Of a stretch of 64,000 nucleotides of DNA, positions 11,704 to 23,100 are shown piece after piece. Made by a program: the position numbers and the translations under genes. Under the pieces are notes generated by a model, which was not told where the DNA came from, made no database searches, and worked only from the letters and a program-made list of their open reading frames with translations. This stretch comes from Arthrinium phaeospermum (lineage: Eukaryota; Ascomycota; Sordariomycetes; Amphisphaeriales; Apiosporaceae): contig QYRS01000006.1 in the NCBI GenBank assembly GCA_006503535.1, positions 620,001 through 684,000 on the forward strand, read 5' to 3'. Position 1 is the first letter of the stretch; the number at the start of each line of letters is the position of its first letter.

Positions 11704-12839
11704 CTAGTGGCTCATCATCTGCTGCCCCGGAAGCTCCGTAAGCCATCCCTCCGTATCCTCCGTCACCGTATTCTCCACAGCACACTTATTCATATCCGCC
11801 ACCGGCTGCGTCTTCAGCACCCCCGGCATCCCAGGGCTGCCGCACCCATGAAACATGCAAGAGCTGTTGAGCGCGCGCTGCAACGAGTCGCCCTGCCAGC
11901 CAAAGACGTAGTCGGCGTGGGTGCCGTACCCCTTGCCATCCATAAACGACCACACGAACGGCTGCTCGGGCAGCAGCGTCCCGTCGGCGTCGCGGGGCCA
12001 CAGGTCCTCGAACGCGCTTGTGTTCCACATGGTCTCGTACGCCAGCTGCGGCACCTTGACGGGGTGCGACGCGGGGCACCCGGCCCGGTTGAGGAACCCG
12101 CCGTCGCCCGCGGCTTTGTTGTTGAACATGTGCGCCTGGTGGTCCGGGCTGTCGAGGTTCACGCCGTCCCAGCAGGTCGGGAAGTGGTGGATCGCCATGA
12201 TGCCCGCGGGGCAGGGGCGCGAGGGCAGCTCGTACGTCTCGCGGCCCCGCGTCAGGATGTCTTCGAGGCAGGTGTACCGCAGGCCCGGAAACTGCCGGGC
12301 TTCGCTGAGGTTGGTGGTGGCGGGACTGCCGACGGTCATGCGGAAGCCCTAATGCCCGAAAGGAATTGGGCGTTAGTTGGCTGGATATGTATTGTTCGTA
12401 CCTCATCGCCGTCACTTACCGGCTTGAAAGCGCTGATGTACTCATCCCCATCGGTTTCAAAATCGCTCTCGGTGTAATAAATAGTCATCCCGCCCTTGAT
12501 GTCGGGCGCGTCGTGGCCCTCGTAGCCCAACTGGGCGTTGGGGTACTGCGGCACGCGCTTGTAGGAGCCGTTGGTCGGGTGCCGGAAGTACAACACCGCG
12601 GTCCAGTAGTTGGAGAAGTCCTCGGTGTAGACGCAAGTCGTGCATGTCCCTTGCTCTCCAATGTCCCCCGTCATGGTCGCGTTGAAGGCGTTGCCGCCCA
12701 CGATCTGGTGCACGTGGGCCGAGGGGATCTTGCCGGGCTCGACGAGCGGGTCCAGGCGCTGCGAGGACACGGTCGCGCAGCCGAAGCGCAAGGCGGCGCG
12801 GGAGAGGCCGGCTTGGACGAGGATATGAGACCAATGCAT
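11704..12839 (-). CDS. Secreted DUF1996-domain protein
   Basis: Two exons, 12839-12420 and 12348-11704, join in phase 0 to 354 aa. The ATG at 12839 (MHWSHILVQAGLSRA) puts a short hydrophobic leader directly before the domain start ALRFGCATVSSQRLDPLVEP; the upstream ATG at 12944 would bury it. DUF1996 landmarks are IPSAHVHQIVGGNAF, a Cys pair in GTCTTCVYTEDFSNYWTAV, and IMAIHHFPTCWDGVNLDS. The family is fungal and usually secreted; its biochemical role is not firmly known. His/Cys-rich motifs suggest metal binding, which is inference. It sits between an orphan gene and an exo-polygalacturonase on the same strand, in a run of extracellular proteins. Confidence 0.9.
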
Positions 12840-13264
12840 TTTGGAATTGGATTCTTCTAGTGAGCAGATCCAACAGTCAGGAGATTCGTATGAGCTAGCG
12901 ACTGAGTCTTTTAAGGCTCGAAGAAAATGACGTCCAAAACACACTGTGATATGGCATGGCGTCTTTCAGGCTATTTGTATCTCAAAATGTACATTGAAAG
13001 TAGTTGTGAATGTTCCATCCAATGGGGAATCTGGGAGAAATGCCGACGTTGCCTTAATAAAGTAGAATCATCTTGATTGGTTGACCGATACGAGTGTATA
13101 TTGCAAATTGCCGTAGTAGATTAGCCCCTTTTCTTGGCATCTTAACGCCGATGATAGGAGATCGATGTAGATCCCCTGGCATATCGCCAATTCGCTCATC
13201 CTCAAGGCCTGAGGGCGCCTATCAAGTTCATTGCAGGTGAAATTCTCTGCTCAGAAATATCCGA

Positions 13265-14855
13265 CTAGTTGAACCCCTTGTAATTATCGGTGCAGGTCAA
13301 GTCCAATGACATCCCGTTCATGTTCAGACAGTAAGCATCCCGCGTCCCATTCGGGCTCATGACGTTGATATCGTGGGCACGAATATTGGCGCATGCCTTG
13401 TCGGAGCTGCAAGCCAGTGCACCGATGAGGGGCTGGTACTTCTTGCTAGTTTGGCCCTGGAATTTCTCAAAGACGATATCAGAGATGGTTAGAGGACTTG
13501 GGTATTGTAGGCAGAGCGTCAAGTTCTTCTGGCCGTAGCACTGGTCGATTTCGATGGCGTAGTCGACATTGTCGATTGTCATGCCGCTGTAGGTGATGTT
13601 GCGGACACGGCCGTCGCCGCCTCCGCCCTGCAGGTCACCCGAGATGGCAGAGGGCGTGTTGGGCCAGACTTTAATGCGAGCGCCGTCGGACGCATTGTGC
13701 ATCGAGATGTTGCCGACCCAGATGTCCTCGACGATGTCGTAGGTGCCGGCATACTGGCCCAGTGACCCGACACTGATGCCGTGCGAGCCATTGCAGAACA
13801 GGTTCTGGACCAGGATGTTGGTCGAGTTGGGCTTGAAGGCGACGCAGTCTGTGGCACAATCAGGTCAGCTATCATCACCCCGTACCGTTTGCGCAATATC
13901 CCCAAAGCTTACCGTCGCCGTTGTTGATGACCGAATTCTGTATTGTCACTCCGTCACTACGGTAGGTATCCCATCCGTCCCTGAAAACTATCAACTTTAT
14001 CCTCCACGCACCATCATAAAGAGATCATAAAAGGGGCTTACTTACGTATTCTTGGCCTCATGTTTGCTGGTGCTGCGGCCGGCAATGTCGATGTTGTTGA
14101 AAACCACGTTTGTTGAGTTGGCCACGAAGTGATAGTATTGCGGGCTGTATCTCAACACAAGGTCGGAGATGACGCTATCATGCAGGCCGTCGATGCCAAA
14201 CAGAACAGGCCGTAGTGTGTAAATGTCTTTGGCATGGGCATCGTACCAGACCTGGCCATTCCCGTCTACCGTGCCGCCTGTCATAGTGCATGTTAGCAAA
14301 GCTTCGCCCTTATATGACGCGGCTCTCTTGGCGGTAACATACCACCGTAGATCCAAACGTCGTTTCCTCCCAACTTGAAGAATGAGGTGACATTCTGGAA
14401 ACCGAATTTGAAAGAATTGGCTTGCCAGTAGGTGGTGTTGGCGGTAAACAAGATCTTGCCTTGGATGTCTGTCGAACTTTAGTATGCTTCGGGGTAAAAT
14501 GGGAAATCTGCCCGCGATAAGAGGCGCCAGGGGTCGGCGCACCAATGTCAATGTGATTGAGAAAGGTCCAATCCATAGCAGTGCCAATCACATAAGTTTG
14601 GTTCTGTCTGAACACGGCTCGGCCCCCTTCGTTGCATTTGTTGAAGGCATCGAGGATGGCTGGCGAGTCATCGGTCACACCGTCGCCGTGGCTATCGACG
14701 AAGCACATTTTGCATCTCTGCTGGGGCTGAACGACGGCATGGTAGGGTGCCTTGGGCGAAAAGGAGAGGCTTGGGCGGGGTGAGATCCCATCTGCCGCGG
14801 TGGCCAAGCCAAAGGCTAGAGCAAGGCAAGTTCTCCATAAAGGCATCACCTTCAT
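13265..14855 (-). CDS. Secreted exo-polygalacturonase, GH28
   Basis: Releases galacturonic acid from the non-reducing end of pectin outside the cell. Five exons fit: 14855-14543, 14468-14343, 14277-14046, 13980-13913 and 13848-13265, giving 440 aa, the usual length of fungal exo-enzymes. The signal peptide is [20 protein letters not shown]; an in-frame ATG at 14879 adds eight residues. All GH28 catalytic blocks appear only after splicing: NTDG (223-226), DDC (246-248, with the codon for D247 split by an intron), GSHG (267-270) and RIK (304-306). The parallel beta-helix feel ([28 protein letters not shown]) and paired C-terminal cysteines agree. Xylogalacturonan activity is an alternative I cannot exclude. 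Confidence 0.95.
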
Positions 14856-16980
14856 CTTGGCGACGGAGAAAGAGCGCACACCAGAAGACTATGCGCGACC
14901 AGAACTACAAGAATTGTAGGATAGGCCGAGGGATTGGAAAATGCAGATACGGTGGTGCTTCCATATTTACCCCTCGTGAAATGTTGATTATTATATGTCC
15001 AATTCATGAATGCCATTGCTCAAGTACCGATGATGTGGTACGATGCATTGGATTAGGTGTGGTAGCCACTCCACACTGCCCCTCCGGTTGCCGATGCCCC
15101 TTAAATCCACCCCGAAGGCGGGGCAGGCCACTAACTCTGTACGCACACACTGCACTGCGTAATTGGCAGATCCCAAGTAAGTGTCATGCTAGATAGGTGT
15201 AGTATCTATGAAACGTTCGATACACTCTCCTGTTGATTAATATTACATAATAATGGAACGTGGCATTGAGTGTATTGAGTTATTTTGGGACTCGACATTG
15301 AAATAACATTCATGGCGGTTTGCTTTCCCTTGAGAGTCTCCAAAGCCTCGGATCGCCAAGAGAACCCCTGTCCCCATACCAGTATATTATCTGCGTCCGC
15401 AAAAGTCCTGGAACATTCTTTTCCATTGGCATCCACTCCATGGTGATTCATTTAGAACATAGAATCCAGGCCTTATACGTGAAGCTCTTGGGCTACTGTA
15501 TTTGAAATAACACACTGGATGCTCGAGATCATCCTGCTCATTCCTATTTATGTTGTTAATGGATGCTCACAAGTCCGCATGCGAAGGGGAACAATTCTTT
15601 GAGATATAATATCCTATGTTATGTTGGAATAAACAGGCTGTGTCTGGAATATCACTAATACGTGGAAACAGTCTCAGCTCGATTCGCTAAGTATCAGAAA
15701 TTAGGCGGCATTATTGCATGCAGACCTACAGCGACCATCTTCGAGACCTGGTCCACCATCACATCCATCCCATACCAGATGCCCCTAGTGTTAGTAAATT
15801 TGGTAGTCGGTAGTAAAGTCTGGAACAAGCTGCAAAGCCTCCTGTTCCAAAAAATGTGTAGGAATGGCCTCAATCAGTGACCGGGTAATTAGTGGCGTGC
15901 GGTACATCACTGAGACGAAGGCTTTGGACTTCGCTGAACCTATGGTCGGCAGTTCCTGTAGCTGAGCTTTGAGGTACACAATGCGGCTGCTCGTTAAGCG
16001 CCAAGCCACGCTGATGGATCTGTCGAGGGTATGGAGCAAAATGCTGACAGCGCGTTTCAGTTTGTCACACTCACTTGATACGGCAAAGAGGTCGTGGGTT
16101 GACTAGACCGAATCCTCCCATCTTCGTAAAAGGCCTACTTGCTGCAAGAAATGGTCATTGATTGTTGGCAGAGGCTGTGTTAAGCCAACCTATGATTGGA
16201 TGTATAATGACAAGGCATATCTGGTGAAGCTGGAGGTGAACGAATAATAGTTATTTCCGCCATACGGCCGCCTGTAATATGGGTTGAGGCTGTGAGCTTC
16301 GCCGTCATGCTCTTACGTAGGTGGCCTGCCGGCCGCCCTTGCTAGTTGTGTGTAGTGCCCTGATATTATTGTCTTGATCCGGAGACACGATAAACATGAG
16401 TCTGCTCGTACCACGGCCATGAAAGCCGGAACCCAACAAGTGACTGGGGTCTCTCTCGAGAGACACGTAGAAGTATATCACTGGTAGATACCATGTTAGG
16501 ATGTGCGCCATGCTTCGGTGTGAGTGCCACATAGGCTGACTTTTACCCATGTCCTGTGCTTGTTCAAGAGTCTGTTCACCAAGTCGTTCCTTACACAAAC
16601 CACCGAAACCTCCTGACCAGGGGCTGTTAGGCAGTTTTGACGCCCAACTTGGGCATACTTAATACAGCCTGCTCCCCCATTAAGGAAGCAGTGTCTTATC
16701 TCCTTCAGCTCATAGCCATCTGCCTTTCTACTCATTTCTTCTCTGGTATTCTCGAAGTTGCCATCCTGCTTCCTTACGGTCATTCACTCGCCCAAGACAT
16801 CGCCGTGAGTAGCGACGCACCCAAAACAACTCATACACACTAACCGAGACTCCATTTTCACCCAGTTCATCGCAATAAACTTTCACCACGAGAACGGGCA
16901 GTACGTCGTACTTTCCAAACGACCGAGTACATAATTCACGGATCGACCGTCGTTGAACGAAATACTGTCGGTCGCCGGAA
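14856..16980. other. Long intergenic stretch, no gene seen
   Basis: About 2.1 kb between the polygalacturonase start and the small repeat ORF. It is slightly AT-rich with many short frames on both strands, none with a domain, signal peptide or splice-consistent extension. No tRNA-like B box or inverted-repeat element was recognised. Confidence 0.5.
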
Positions 16981-17214
16981 ATGTACCAGAATATGGGAAA
17001 CTTCAACAACTCCCCGGTGTATTACAACAACGGCCCGGTGTATCACAACTGCCCTGTGTATTACAACAACTACCTGGTGTATTACGACCCGAGGCTCAAC
17101 ACGCCGCCCGCGCAACGGAAGCATTCGCGGTCGAAGCAAGTTCTAATGACCATGGTGAACGGTTTGACTGGAGGGTTAGCGTCGGGATTAGTTGGTGGAG
17201 CCCTTGTCTCTTGA
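16981..17214 (+). CDS. Putative microprotein with Asn/Tyr repeats and glycine zipper
   Basis: A 77-aa frame. Residues about 8-34 are four near-repeats: NNSPVYY, NNGPVYH, NCPVYY and NNYLVYY. A basic stretch (QRKHSRSKQ) follows, then a C-terminal small-residue segment GLTGGLASGLVGGALVS spaced like a glycine zipper, which could insert in or pack on a membrane. No family is recognised. The repeat is visible in DNA as a roughly 21-bp unit at 17005-17087, so another frame is also partly open across it. The frame used here keeps the repeat Tyr-rich and ends with the zipper, which makes it the better candidate. Confidence 0.4.
   Translation: MYQNMGNFNNSPVYYNNGPVYHNCPVYYNNYLVYYDPRLNTPPAQRKHSRSKQVLMTMVNGLTGGLASGLVGGALVS
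17005..17087 (+). repeat. Short tandem repeat, about 21 bp x 4
   Basis: Four diverged units built on CCGGTGTATTACAACAAC, three of 21 bp and one of 18 bp. They encode the Asn/Tyr repeat of the overlapping microprotein. Confidence 0.7.
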
Positions 17215-17460
17215 AACATCGTGTAAGAAACACACCGGCGTAGACCTGGCTGTGTGCTGAAATGGACGGCGGAGCAAAGGCATATCTACATATCTTATTC
17301 AAGGCAGACTGTAACTTCAATATTTGATTCGCTTTAACTATTGGATAACTGATGGCATATCCCAAGAAGTTGTGATCTTCGAGTGATGAGATAAAAGATA
17401 TGGCCTTTGGCTGAGCAGGTTACGTTCCCGAGACACATTTGGCCAATTCACTAGACCCCC

Positions 17461-18028
17461 TCAGATTACGGGGTCGAAGTTGCCATGCTTGCCCTTGACA
17501 ATCCCGTCGATGTCGCTTGTCACCCAGCCCCCGTAAAAGTCGCCGGGCTGCGGCTCCACCCGTTCCCCGTCCACATAGCAGTCCCACGGCCCCGCATAAA
17601 GCGACAAGTAGCCCTTGATGGCCTCGAAGGGCTTAGTCGGACTGTTGTAGGACCATATACGATTGGCAACGGTCCCTGCGTTGCTATTGCCGTCCTGGGA
17701 TGGTGCGGTGATGGAGTAGTAGGTTGCCCGGCCCTTCCACTCACAGAACGAGGAACGAGAGGTTTGCATGAGCGGGACCAGCATGGAGGAGGGCGGGAGA
17801 TAGTATGCTGAAGCAAATGGTCAGTATAGGTTGTTACTGTTGTCAGCGATATAACAAAAGGGGGATATGTCGTTTACTTGGCGGATGGTGCGTTTCCAGA
17901 ACCCAATATGCCTCCTTGGTGTCGGCAATGAGCTGGCCGTTCCACTTGACTTGTAAGTGCCTGGGAGTGCGCTCCAGCAGCGGCGGCCTTGGAAACGACT
18001 GCACATTCAACTTGGGTTTCGCGGCCAT
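17461..18028 (-). CDS. DUF427-domain protein
   Basis: Exons 18028-17878 and 17807-17461 join (phase 1, donor GTAAAC, acceptor CTTCAG) into 165 aa. Splicing rebuilds the family core LETHHPPTYYLPPSSM, then SSFCEWKGRATYYSI and the ending ARIWSYNSPTKPF-like block with YAGPWDCYVDGERV. DUF427 proteins are small beta-rich cytosolic proteins common in bacteria and fungi; a biochemical role is not established. The ATG at 18028 (MAAKPKLNV) is preferred; in-frame ATGs at 18061 and 18064 add 11-12 residues. It is divergent from the DID2 gene with about 620 bp between starts. Confidence 0.9.
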
Positions 18029-18652
18029 GGTGGAGAGGTGCTTTGAGATAAACGCTTTCATCAATTACTTGGATCAATGTTTCTTAAGATATTTGTAAGT
18101 ATTTGGAGCGAAGAACTTCGAATGCTTCTGGTATCAGTCGCCGGCGTCATCGACTTTCATCTGTACTTGAGGATTGCCAAGTTGTGGCTTGCTGCTGAGG
18201 CCAGGGACTGTGGCTGGAAGCGAAGTACCCCAGACCAGAAATGGAGAATTGGAGGGCTGCGTCATAGCGCGTGGCTCGAACTTGGTCCAGCGGACGTAGC
18301 GAGTCAACCCCGCCAAAACCCTTCCGAACATTTGACAAACCCGCGCCAGCCTGACACGCCTGGAACTGCCCAAATCCCCACCCATTTAGTTTGGATTGGG
18401 GGTGCACCTGGTAGGGGAGCAGCGCTGCACTCTCGCTCACTAACCTAAAGTACAGTCAGTACTACCACCTTCGAATCCCGCCACTATCGCCAGCCAATAA
18501 ACCATCTCTCCTTGAAACACCACTTTCGCAACACCAACGATACCCCTAGATTGATACATCTCGTCGGCCGCCCGAGTATTTCGATACCTACCGACCGACC
18601 CTACATCTCGAAAGTCCGATTTCCCCGACCACATCCACCCCAGATCGTCAAG

Positions 18653-19418
18653 ATGAATAACCGGGCAATCGAGCTCGAGTTCCAGGCCTCGGTACGTCCC
18701 CATCCACCAGCTGCGTGCGACACAACGCCCGACAACCCAACCCCATGCCTTTGTCCTCGACACGAACCTGTCGCAAGAAGGCAAATAGAAATGATGAAGA
18801 ATCTCTAGCTAACATTTTGCCCCTCGCGCCCAACAGTTCATCGCACGCCAACTCCGCAACGACGCAAAGAAGGCGCGGCGCCAGGACGGCACGCTGCGCA
18901 AGCAGATCCAGGACCTGCTGAAGAAGGGCAAGAAGCAGCAAGCCTACCAAAAGGCCAAGCTGCTGCTGGCCCAGCAGTCCCTCGCCGACAAGCTGGACAA
19001 CCAGGCCGACCAGGCCGAGCTGCAGGCCTCGCAGATGAAGGCCAACAACGCGATGAACCGGATGACGGCCATGGTGGCCCAGTCGACCAAGGTCATGGGC
19101 GCGGCGTCGCGGTCCATGAACTCGGAGCGCACGCTGTCGGTCCTGGAGCAGAACAAGCAGCAGAACGACGAGCTGGCCATCAAGAGCGCCATGCACGACC
19201 AGGCCGTCGCCGACACCACGAGCCAGCAGGTCAGCGAGGACGCCGTGCACGAGCTGCTGGGCCAGCTGGCCGACGACGCCGGCGTCCAGCTCAGCGCCGA
19301 GTTCCAGACGGCCCAGCCCTCGACCGCCGAGCCCGTCAAGCCCCAGGCCGCCGCCAACGAGCCCACCGCCGAGGAGGAGGATGCGCTGCAGCAGCGGCTG
19401 CGGGCCCTGCGCGCATAA
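18653..19418 (+). CDS. DID2: ESCRT-III subunit DID2/CHMP1
   Basis: A short first exon (18653-18691, 13 codons), a 145-nt intron and a second exon (18837-19418) give 206 aa, close to yeast Did2. The protein is almost wholly helical and charged. A basic N-terminal half (ARQLRNDAKKARRQDGT) precedes the Met-rich core (MNRMTAMVAQSTKVMGAAS), then the acidic region DAVHELLGQLADDAG, which resembles the yeast C-terminal segment. The last residues, EEEDALQQRLRALRA, are a clear MIM1 motif for binding the MIT domain of Vps4. Did2 acts late in multivesicular-body formation by recruiting and regulating Vps4. Vps2 and Vps24 are less likely given the helix and tail sequence. Confidence 0.85.
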
Positions 19419-20184
19419 GGCGGGGATGACGTGGAAGCGGCAGATTCATAGAAGAAGAAGAAAACATCACTGGATAAAGTACCAAAAATGTACGGGCGGG
19501 GAAAGTCGGAGTGGGCATCCTGTGGCCTGGTTCCTCCCCGCAGTGTCGAGATGCTGGAAATCCATATACCAGCATGTGGGTGTTGGCGATATATGTTGAA
19601 TCAGAGGTCCAGGCTGGGGTCAGTGGCGTAGCTCACGACCCAAGCCCATCCCCTTCAGCTTTGAGGCGGCAAACATCGAATTAAGCGCCGCGGTCACAGA
19701 CACTATAGCATGGAAATGACGCAGAAAGAGGCAGAGCAGAAGAGCAGAGAAGACGGCATCATTGGGAATAGGCTTGGTCTCCTTTTTTCTCCTTTTAGTT
19801 CCTTTTTTTTCAACTGGATTTGGTATGGGAGTCTCCTGGGTTTTGCGTAGTCATTTTGGTCACACATCATATACTCCCATCGTTTCACCAGACCTGGTCC
19901 TCCTATCCATCGCAGCAGAATGGTCAATCCGTTCGATGCAATGCAGTGCTTCTCTTTAATTCGTGAATTTTGTATCTAAACCCTCTTTCCGTGGCTTTCC
20001 AGGAACTTTTCCATGAACGCTACCACCTCTCATATGCCATCCATAACCGAAACGCCGCGTCTTTCTGTCTTGTCTCGTCTTGTCTTTGTCTGATCCATCA
20101 TTTCTCGTCATCAAACCTAAGAAAACAAGTCGCCTCATGCAAACCTCATAAACCATAGCGATACCTCCCTCACGCGTCTATCGT
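19419..20184. other. 3' intergenic between convergent DID2 and SKI2
   Basis: Shared 3' flank of two convergent genes, including a T-rich stretch near 19779-19810. Short frames here show no coding signs. Confidence 0.5.
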
Positions 20185-23100
20185 CTACATGTACAGACTA
20201 GCCACCGCCGTGATATCCCGCTTAATCATCTCCTGCGCCTCCTGCATCTTCTGGTAGAGCTCGGGGTCGCCGATGATGCGCGCCGCGTTCTTGACCTCGC
20301 GGCACGTCTCGTCGAGGCGCGTAATGGTGCGCACGATGGTGCCCTCGAGCACGTCGGTCAGGTCCGTGATCTTGCGGAAGCTCATGCCGCGCGCCCACTC
20401 GTAGACGACCTCGACCAGGCCGAACCGGGGCCGCGACACGAAGTCGTTGCTGTCCTCGGCCGACTGGATCACTTGATGGAGGGTCTGGATGCCGTTGACC
20501 TTCTCCGAGATGTCGACGACCGTCTTGATGCCCCGCTCCAGGTTGCCCGGCAGGTTCGGCACCGTGTCCGTCTTCTCCTGGAACACAAAGGCCGACAGCA
20601 GCGCCGCGATCTCGGCCGGCTCGTACTCGGCCAGCACGTTGTCGAGGATGAGCTCGGTGAGGACGAGCTCGTCGGCGCTGTGGATCTCGCAGGCCACCTT
20701 GCCCTTGAGCTGGATGCGGGCCTCGGCGTCGATGAAGCTGAGGTCCTTGAGCACCTGGATGCGCTGCTCGTAGTCGGGCAGCAGCTGCAGGTTCTGGTTC
20801 GACAGCGACTGCCGCAGCGACGCGATCGTCTCCTTGATCAGCCACTGGTCGTGGCACATGGCGAAGTGCTTCAGGAAGTGCTTGCACCAGAGCGGCGCCT
20901 TGTCCGCCGCCTCGGCCTCCTCCTTCTTGCGCCTGCCCATGAGCTCCTGCAGCGGCAGGCTCTTGATCTTGCCCAGGTCCATCTCCTCGTAGACCTCGGG
21001 GTCCCACGACTTGCAGAGCGAGAACATCTTGTCCTTGGCCTTGACGTACCCCTCGCCGCCCTGGAAGACCTCCGGCACGATACCCTTGGTGAGTTTCTTG
21101 GTGAGGCACTCGACGTCACTAAGCGGCACGTGCACACACCGGAAATGGATGTCCTTTTTCTTCTGGGGTAGATGCGTGAAAGCGTGGAAGAAGGACGGGG
21201 TAAAGGGTAGTAAGTCGGTTGAGTCGCGAGTCTCTCGCATAGCCCGGATCTCGAATACGTGAACGGTGGGCTGGCCGCCTAACGTCTTCACGCTGATTCC
21301 GTCAGACAGAAGAATGCCAGGAGTCCGCACGCCGTCCTTCTGGAAAACAATAAGGCGTGACTGCGAGAACATCTTTCGCCCGACAGGGATTGTGAGCAAC
21401 CCCTGGTAAAGCTCTTGGGTCATCTGGCGGAAGTTCATGGCAGCTTGGTGGCACTGGTCCATGACAGGATCGCAGACGTCACAGGAGTCCCGCTTGATCT
21501 TGGCCAGATCGGCCTCCGAGACCTTGACGGCCTTCTCATGCTCCGGCAGCAGCTGCTGTGTTGCGTGTTCGGAGAAACTACGCTTAATCATTTCCTCGAT
21601 CTTCAGGGCTTCAACACGCAGCAGGTTCAAGATCATGTTGTACGTGAGTCTGAACTGGGACCGGAGCTTACTAGGTTCTCCCAGGATCATCTTCTGTAGA
21701 TCGAGAGCGGGAGGCGCCTCGTCTCCACCGCCCGGGGGTACGATGATGACAGAGCCAACAGTATCCAGACCTCGGCGACCAGCGCGACCGGCCATCTGGG
21801 TGTACTCGCCGGGTAGCAAATTCCGGAAGGAGTGGCCGTCGTGTTTGCGGTAGCCCGAGAAGACGACTGTGCGCGTAGGCAAATTGAGACCCATGGCGAA
21901 AGTCTCAGTCGCAAAGAGCACCTTGACAAGGGTCTGGGCGAACAGGATCTCCACAACCTCCTTGACAATGGGCAAGAGACCACCATGGTGCACGGCAATA
22001 CCTCTGGCAAGCAGCTCTCTCATGCGAATAATCTGAGGCAAGTTGCGATCATCGGGCCGCAGTCGCGCTACTGACTTCTCGATGATCATGTGAATGTGGC
22101 TCTTTTCCTGTGCAGTAGAGAAATCTTGGTTGCTGAGGGCATCCGCATTCTCCTCGCATCGCTTCTTCGAGAAGACGAAGATGCAAGCAGGGAGCAAGTT
22201 GGACTTCTTCAGGAACTGCACCATATGCACCCAAAGGTTCTTATCTTGCGCCATCGAAGTGAAGCCACCAGGGCGGCCAGCTCTACCCATGTGTCCCGGG
22301 TTATGACTGGCTCTTGGCGGTCCTCCACGACCTCGCTGCTGGCCTCCACCCCCACGCCCGCCGCGGCCTTGCTGGCCACCACGCTGGTTTCCACGTTGGT
22401 TGCCACCGCCCCTTCCTTGCGCAGCAGCTGGAGGTAACATCTTGTCCTTGCCGCGGAGTGCTTGGTCGGCAGCCTTCCATCCTGCCTCGCTGAACTTCTT
22501 GTCAGCGCCCACGATCTTGTGAATGTCCTTGTTCGCCCAAAGGTAATGCTCGAGAGGAATCGGACGCTTTGGCGTGGAGATGACATAGATATCCTTTTGT
22601 TTCGTGCGGCCAACCCAGGATGCGAATTCGTAAGTGTTGGGCACGGTAGCGGAGAGCAGAATAAGGGATACATGCTCGGGCAGCATGATGATGACCTCCT
22701 CCCATACCACACCACGCTCGATATCGTTGACGTAGTGCACCTCATCGAAGATGACGAACTCCACATCTCGGATGATATCTGCTCCCCTGTAAAGCATACT
22801 CCTCAAGATCTCGGTGGTCATGATCAAACAGCTAGCCTCAGGATTGATCTGAACATCACCCGTCAAGATACCCACTTCATCGAACTCCTGTCGGAAGTCA
22901 CGGAACTTCTGGTTGCTGAGCGCCTTGATGGGCGAGGTGTAGATGGCCTTGGTCATGTGCCGCGCCGCCAGCGCAATGGCGTATTCGGCCACAACCGTCT
23001 TTCCAGCCGATGTATGCGCCGCGACAAAGACCGAGTCGCCGTTCTCCAAATGGTAAACGGCCTCCTTCTGGAAGTTATCGAGCTCGAAGGGCCACTCTCT

